Source of the DNA: Aquificota bacterium
GTDB taxonomy: Bacteria; Aquificota; Aquificia; Aquificales; Hydrogenothermaceae
Assembly (NCBI GenBank): GCA_013153795.1
Contig: JAADDV010000187.1
Coordinates: forward strand, 1-7,972
Direction: 5' to 3'
Length of the DNA: 7,972 nt
In this document: positions 5,045 through 7,972 of the stretch, one piece after another
Position numbering within the stretch: the first letter of the stretch is position 1
Layout: the number at the start of each line of letters is the position of its first letter
Notes under the pieces: model-generated
What the model saw: the letters and a program-made list of their open reading frames with translations, nothing else
Databases searched by the model: none
What the model was told of the DNA's origin: nothing
Position numbers and translations under genes: made by a program

Positions 5045-5902
5045 TTAATCCTCTATTTGTTTAATATCATCTATTTTCCAGTTTAAAGATTTTCCTGTTA
5101 TAACCCAGTATTCTTTTTTCTTTATAGGCTTATTTTTATCTCCAGAAATAATATTTCCTTCATTATCTTCTATATAATCTATCATTTCAGTTTCTATTTC
5201 TGCTACTATTTTTCGGACATTATCTTTATCTTCTATATGAATAATATCCACATTTTTAACTTTTATATCTTTAACAACATTTCTAAAACCTTTTTCTGTT
5301 AATTCCATTAATTGCATTTCAAGATGATTGTAGAGTTTATCAGTAAGATAGTCTTTAATAGAGATTAAATCTCCCTTTGACCAACTTTTTAAAAAGGCTT
5401 TATACATATTTTTTATCATATTGCGTAAATATATTTCATTTATCTCTTCTCTTTCTTTTGTTTTTTTTTCCTCATCAACACCAAGTAAAAAAGTATTTTG
5501 ATTTATATATTTATCCTTATTTAAAGTCGGTTTTTTTTTAAATCTTTTAAAAAGAAAATAAATAATACCTCCTATAAGAAGAATTTCTAAAAGACCAGGA
5601 GCTCCTATTTGAAATCCATATCCAAGAAGAAAAGAAAGAATAGCTCCAAAAATCAGTCCTCCTATTATCCATTTAAAAATAGGATTGTTTAGAAAAGAGG
5701 GTTTTTTCTTTATAGAAGTATTAATATTTTGTTTATAGCTTTTTTTTTGAATTTCTTTTTTAGATAAATCTTTTCTTTCTTTTAGAAATTTTGAAGAGTT
5801 ATAACTTTTAAATCCAGAGCTTTTTATACTTCCTAGTTTTGCTTCAGGAAAAGAAATTAGTAAGAATATAACAATTAAAGAGAAAAAAAATACTTTTTTC
5901 AT
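5045..5902 (-). CDS. Tim44-like domain membrane protein
   Basis: The product (285 aa from the chosen start) has a cleavable-looking signal peptide (1-21, MKKVFFFSLIVIFLLISFPEA), a Lys/Ser-rich linker (22-71) and two hydrophobic segments (about 76-96 and 101-118). A Lys-rich stretch follows, then a C-terminal alpha/beta domain (about 165-285) that resembles the Tim44-like domain: MYKAFLKSWSKGDL, a long acidic/basic strand region and a final EYWVITG...NWKIDDI. In mitochondria Tim44 tethers the import motor; bacterial relatives are membrane proteins of uncertain role, so no specific function is assigned. The start at 5902 is preferred over the in-frame ATG at 5917, because GAGGAT at 5907-5912 is correctly spaced for it and nothing suitable precedes the upstream ATG. 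Three runs of nine identical bases (5461-5469, 5531-5539, 5740-5748) lie within the gene. It follows fmt by 65 bases and abuts rlmB. Confidence 0.78.
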   Translation of the reverse strand: MKKVFFFSLIVIFLLISFPEAKLGSIKSSGFKSYNSSKFLKERKDLSKKEIQKKSYKQNINTSIKKKPSFLNNPIFKWIIGGLIFGAILSFLLGYGFQIGAPGLLEILLIGGIIYFLFKRFKKKPTLNKDKYINQNTFLLGVDEEKKTKEREEINEIYLRNMIKNMYKAFLKSWSKGDLISIKDYLTDKLYNHLEMQLMELTEKGFRNVVKDIKVKNVDIIHIEDKDNVRKIVAEIETEMIDYIEDNEGNIISGDKNKPIKKKEYWVITGKSLNWKIDDIKQIED

Positions 5903-5967
5903 TTTTATCCTCAACATCTTCTGTTCTTTAGTAGAATGTTTCGGAGAAAAATTTTATCAAATAAATT

Positions 5968-6903
5968 TTAAGAAAGTTTTTCTTTTATCTTAATATGATA
6001 ACCTTTTACAGCATCCGATGCAGATATAGGTTTACTATTTGGAAATTGTACTTTTTTTATTAAAATTTTTCCTTTTCCTGTTTGAACAATAAACCCTTTG
6101 TTTTTTATAATCTCTACTATTTCTCCTGGATTTCCTGTTGAATTTTCATCAACAATTTCAGCATCTAAAATTTTTATTTCCTTATCTCTAAAAGAGGCAA
6201 AGGCTTTTGGCCAAACTTTTAAAGCTCTAATTTGATTAAAAATTTCTTTCGCAAATTTTTCCCATATTATTTTTCCTTCTTCTTTTTTTATAGGCTTAGC
6301 ATAAGTTGCCTCTTCATGATTTTGTGGTTTTTTAGTTATCTCATTTTTTTCTATTTTGTTTAAAACTTCTATTAAAAGAGTAGCACCTTCTTGTGCAAGT
6401 TTATCGTGAAGAGAAATAATATCATCCTTGTCTTCTATTTGTATTTCTTTACAAGCATAAATATCTCCTGCATCTAACTCTTCTGTTATTTCCATAATAC
6501 AGACCCCAGTTTTTTCCTTACCTTCCATTAAAGCTCTGTGAATTGGAGCTGCCCCTCTAAATTCAGGTAATAAAGATGCATGAACATTTATAGTCTTGTA
6601 TTTTGGAAGTTCTATTATCTCTTTAGGAAGGATTTTTCCATATGCAACTACTACAAAAATATCTGGATTAAGTTCTTTTAATTTTTGATATAAATCTTCA
6701 TTATTTTTTATTTTTTCTGGCTGCAAGACAGGAATATTGTGTTTTTGTGCAAATTCTTTTACAGGAGGAGGAGTTAGTTTTTTTCCTCTACCTTTAGGTT
6801 TATCTGGTTGAGTAACTACTGCTAAAACTTTGTGTCTTGAGTTTATTAAACTTTCTAAACTTTTTACAGCAAAATCAGGAGTTCCCCAAAAAATAACATT
6901 CAT
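5968..6903 (-). CDS. fmt: Methionyl-tRNA formyltransferase
   Basis: Fmt transfers a formyl group from 10-formyltetrahydrofolate to Met-tRNA(fMet), producing the initiator tRNA for translation. The 311-residue length is normal. The N-terminal catalytic domain starts FWGTPDFAV (5-13) and has the loop QPDKPKGRGKKLTPPPVK (32-49). The catalytic signature is visible in INVHASLLPEFRGAAPIHRA (N106, H108, and the SLLP-x-FRGAAPI motif), with the catalytic Asp at 144 in ELDAGDIY. The C-terminal OB-like tRNA-binding domain runs from about 205 to the end. The ATG has GAGG at 6911-6914, seven bases upstream. The PilX-like gene ends 13 bases before it, so both probably share a transcript. In many bacteria fmt follows def (peptide deformylase); here it follows minor pilin genes instead. 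Confidence 0.97.
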   Translation of the reverse strand: MNVIFWGTPDFAVKSLESLINSRHKVLAVVTQPDKPKGRGKKLTPPPVKEFAQKHNIPVLQPEKIKNNEDLYQKLKELNPDIFVVVAYGKILPKEIIELPKYKTINVHASLLPEFRGAAPIHRALMEGKEKTGVCIMEITEELDAGDIYACKEIQIEDKDDIISLHDKLAQEGATLLIEVLNKIEKNEITKKPQNHEEATYAKPIKKEEGKIIWEKFAKEIFNQIRALKVWPKAFASFRDKEIKILDAEIVDENSTGNPGEIVEIIKNKGFIVQTGKGKILIKKVQFPNSKPISASDAVKGYHIKIKEKLS

Positions 6904-6916
6904 TATTAATCCTCTT

Positions 6917-7420
6917 TTATGGTCCTAAAGATATAGTAACTTTATAAACAAAATCTATTTCAGCCTTCTCAGGTTCTTTTCCTGTTGATTTAGATGATAA
7001 TATTTGAAAGGAGTAAATTTCAACTTTTTCATCTTGAGTTTCTTTAGCTATTTCTTTTGCCAAAAGATTTACATTTACTGAGTAATCTCCTAATTGCCTA
7101 AATTCTGGAGGTAATACAATTTTATTAGCAATAACTCCATCGACATCAGGGCAATTTAAATTTTCATTAAGGTCGGTGCATTTACAATGAACAGACCCAT
7201 CAGGTGATGAACATATTAACTTTTCAGATAATAAACTAGATATTACATAATCAGCTGTCCCTTTTGCAGCTTCTAAGGCTGTTGTATATCTTTTTGTTAT
7301 TCCTGAAGTATTACTTTCGTTTGTTAACATATATAATAAAGCCCCTATAAAAGTTAGAGCTATTAATCCTAAAACAAGAGTTGTAACTAAGGCTATACCT
7401 TTATTATTTTGATTTTTCAT
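6917..7420 (-). CDS. PilX-like type IV pilus minor pilin
   Basis: The N-terminus has the layout of a class III signal: a short basic leader ending NNKG (residue 8), then a hydrophobic helix (9-33, IALVTTLVLGLIALTFIG) that would be cleaved and inserted by prepilin peptidase. It lacks Glu at +5, as is common for PilX and GspK-type minor pilins. After the helix comes NESNTSGITKRYTTALEAAKG (in part: KRYTTALEAAKG), which matches the PilX N-terminal domain where a helix ends in a Leu/Glu/Ala-rich AAE-like segment. The globular part has four cysteines at 70, 79, 81 and 90 in a symmetric C-x8-C-x-C-x8-C arrangement. The ATG at 7420 (167 aa) is preferred over the GTG at 7429, because GGTGGAG at 7424-7430 then serves as ribosome binding site. 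The PilW-like gene ends ten bases upstream, giving the pilW-pilX order of type IV pilus minor pilin clusters. Confidence 0.75.
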   Translation of the reverse strand: MKNQNNKGIALVTTLVLGLIALTFIGALLYMLTNESNTSGITKRYTTALEAAKGTADYVISSLLSEKLICSSPDGSVHCKCTDLNENLNCPDVDGVIANKIVLPPEFRQLGDYSVNVNLLAKEIAKETQDEKVEIYSFQILSSKSTGKEPEKAEIDFVYKVTISLGP

Positions 7421-7430
7421 ACTCTCCACC

Positions 7431-7972
7431 TTAAAGATTTATTGGCTTAATAGTAATTTTTAAAACTTTCCAGCGATAATGTTCATAATCTTTAGGTAGT
7501 TTTAGTTTTATGTTATCTATTTCCAAATATCCTAAAGAGTTATCAAAAGTAAACTCAGGGTCATATTTTCCTTCCTGAACAAGAAGATATATAGTTATTA
7601 GTTTTAATTGTTTTCTTAATTCATCCGATGTAATAACTCCATCACTATTTATATCTGCAAATAATCCAGAGCTATCTAAAGCTCCATCTTCATTACTATC
7701 TTTAAAAGACTCTGTGCTTTCTATATCTATCTTTCCATTTAAATCTGTGTCTAACCAATATTTGATTTTAAAATCAGCAACACAATCTAAAACAGGTTTT
7801 CTATTTCTCAATAATTTTTTTGTATATGGATTACAATCTGCTGGAATGTTGTAGGAAGTAAGAGTATACTCAATAAGATGACAGATTTGATTTCTACAAT
7901 CAAATCTACCTAAAGAGTTAACTAAATCTCTATCTATTGGAAAGCCAATAAAAACTCCTTCTTTCGGACATC
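7431..7972 (-). CDS. PilW-like type IV pilus minor pilin with Ca2+-type loops, 5'-incomplete (C-terminal part)
   Basis: The frame stays open from the stop at 7431 to the right edge, so the N-terminus lies outside the window; a TTG at 7811 is internal. About 179 residues are visible. The end of the product recalls PilW, which stabilises type IV pili: a Cys-bearing strand (PVLDCVADFKIKYWLDTD), then LKLITIYLLVQEGKY, and a final HYRWKVLKITIKPINL like the C-terminal strand of pseudopilins. Between these are three acidic loops, DTDLNGKIDIES, DSNEDGALDSSG and DINSDGVITSDE; the third fits the 12-residue EF-hand/dockerin calcium loop exactly. Upstream are five cysteines (C-P-K-E, FDCRNQIC, ADCNPY, LDC). 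The adjacent PilX-like gene supports the assignment. The prepilin signal cannot be seen, so PilW is an inference from the C-terminal pattern and context. Confidence 0.65.
   Translation of the reverse strand, partial: CPKEGVFIGFPIDRDLVNSLGRFDCRNQICHLIEYTLTSYNIPADCNPYTKKLLRNRKPVLDCVADFKIKYWLDTDLNGKIDIESTESFKDSNEDGALDSSGLFADINSDGVITSDELRKQLKLITIYLLVQEGKYDPEFTFDNSLGYLEIDNIKLKLPKDYEHYRWKVLKITIKPINL
7883..7907. repeat. 10-bp perfect inverted repeat inside the PilW-like gene
   Basis: AGATTTGATT and AATCAAATCT flank a five-base spacer (TCTAC). The repeat lies within coding sequence (around GRFDCRNQI) and has no U-tract, so it is not an evident terminator. It may be a chance hairpin or an mRNA structure. 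Confidence 0.35.

Noticed and set aside
5915..5917. ATG at 5917 as start of the Tim44-like gene
   Set aside because: No ribosome binding site precedes it, while GAGGAT between it and the ATG at 5902 is well placed for the latter, which also gives a cleaner signal peptide.
5948..5969. AT-only inverted repeat (AAAATTT / AAATTTT) after fmt as a terminator
   Set aside because: The stem has no GC pairs and would be unstable, especially in a thermophile; fmt probably reads through into the next gene.
7427..7429. GTG at 7429 as start of the PilX-like gene
   Set aside because: There is no room for a ribosome binding site before it, and the GGTGGAG that includes this GTG is correctly placed for the ATG at 7420.
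7809..7811. TTG at 7811 as start of the PilW-like gene
   Set aside because: The frame is open without a stop from here to the right edge and encodes cysteine-bearing, protein-like sequence, so the gene is partial and the TTG is an internal Leu codon.
1..7972. A new defence, mobile or CRISPR system
   Set aside because: I looked for direct repeats, integrase or transposase motifs, tRNA ends, and toxin-antitoxin-like pairs and saw none; nearly all the DNA is explained by recognisable core genes.

Overview
The window is AT-rich (about one third GC by eye) and densely coded. One partial gene lies on the plus strand at the left edge, and everything else is read leftwards on the minus strand. The best taxonomic guess is a thermophilic, microaerophilic member of the Aquificota (Hydrogenothermaceae, Sulfurihydrogenibium-like). 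The reasons are the low GC, a bc1 complex whose c-type subunit carries two hemes, a slipin of the Aquifex type, and a bacterial Tim44-like protein. Campylobacterota share some of these traits. The assignment is inference from recalled family resemblance, not a database match.

Left part (1-1600): the body of a slipin/stomatin (SPFH) gene (+), cut off inside its N-terminal membrane anchor by an in-frame stop at the window edge. It converges on a thiol peroxidase gene (tpx, -), with a perfect 28-bp palindromic terminator between them that should serve both strands. Upstream of tpx is an FNR/CRP-type inverted repeat. Between tpx and the next operon is a 45-codon ORF for a one-helix, cysteine-rich membrane peptide.

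Middle (1598-4306): a three-gene cytochrome bc1 operon in the order Rieske protein, full-length cytochrome b, diheme cytochrome c. Spacing is tight (10-nt gap, then a 4-nt overlap) and a hairpin terminator follows. Together the three would oxidise quinol and pass electrons to a periplasmic cytochrome c. A second FNR-type inverted repeat lies in the leader of this operon, so respiration and peroxide defence may share an oxygen- or redox-responsive regulator.

Right part (4307-7972): a compact minus-strand cluster read from the right edge: PilW-like minor pilin (partial) > PilX-like minor pilin > fmt > Tim44-like membrane protein > rlmB. It joins type IV pilus minor components to translation housekeeping genes. 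The PilW-like fragment carries three Ca2+-binding-type acidic loops, one with a canonical EF-hand/dockerin pattern, which is the most distinctive protein feature in the window.

I found no RNA genes, CRISPR array, insertion sequence, toxin-antitoxin pair or defence system. Most of the window is ordinary core genome. The items worth a second look are the calcium-loop pilin, the small cysteine-rich membrane peptide, the two FNR-like boxes, the cytochrome b heme spacing and the broken 5' end of the slipin gene.
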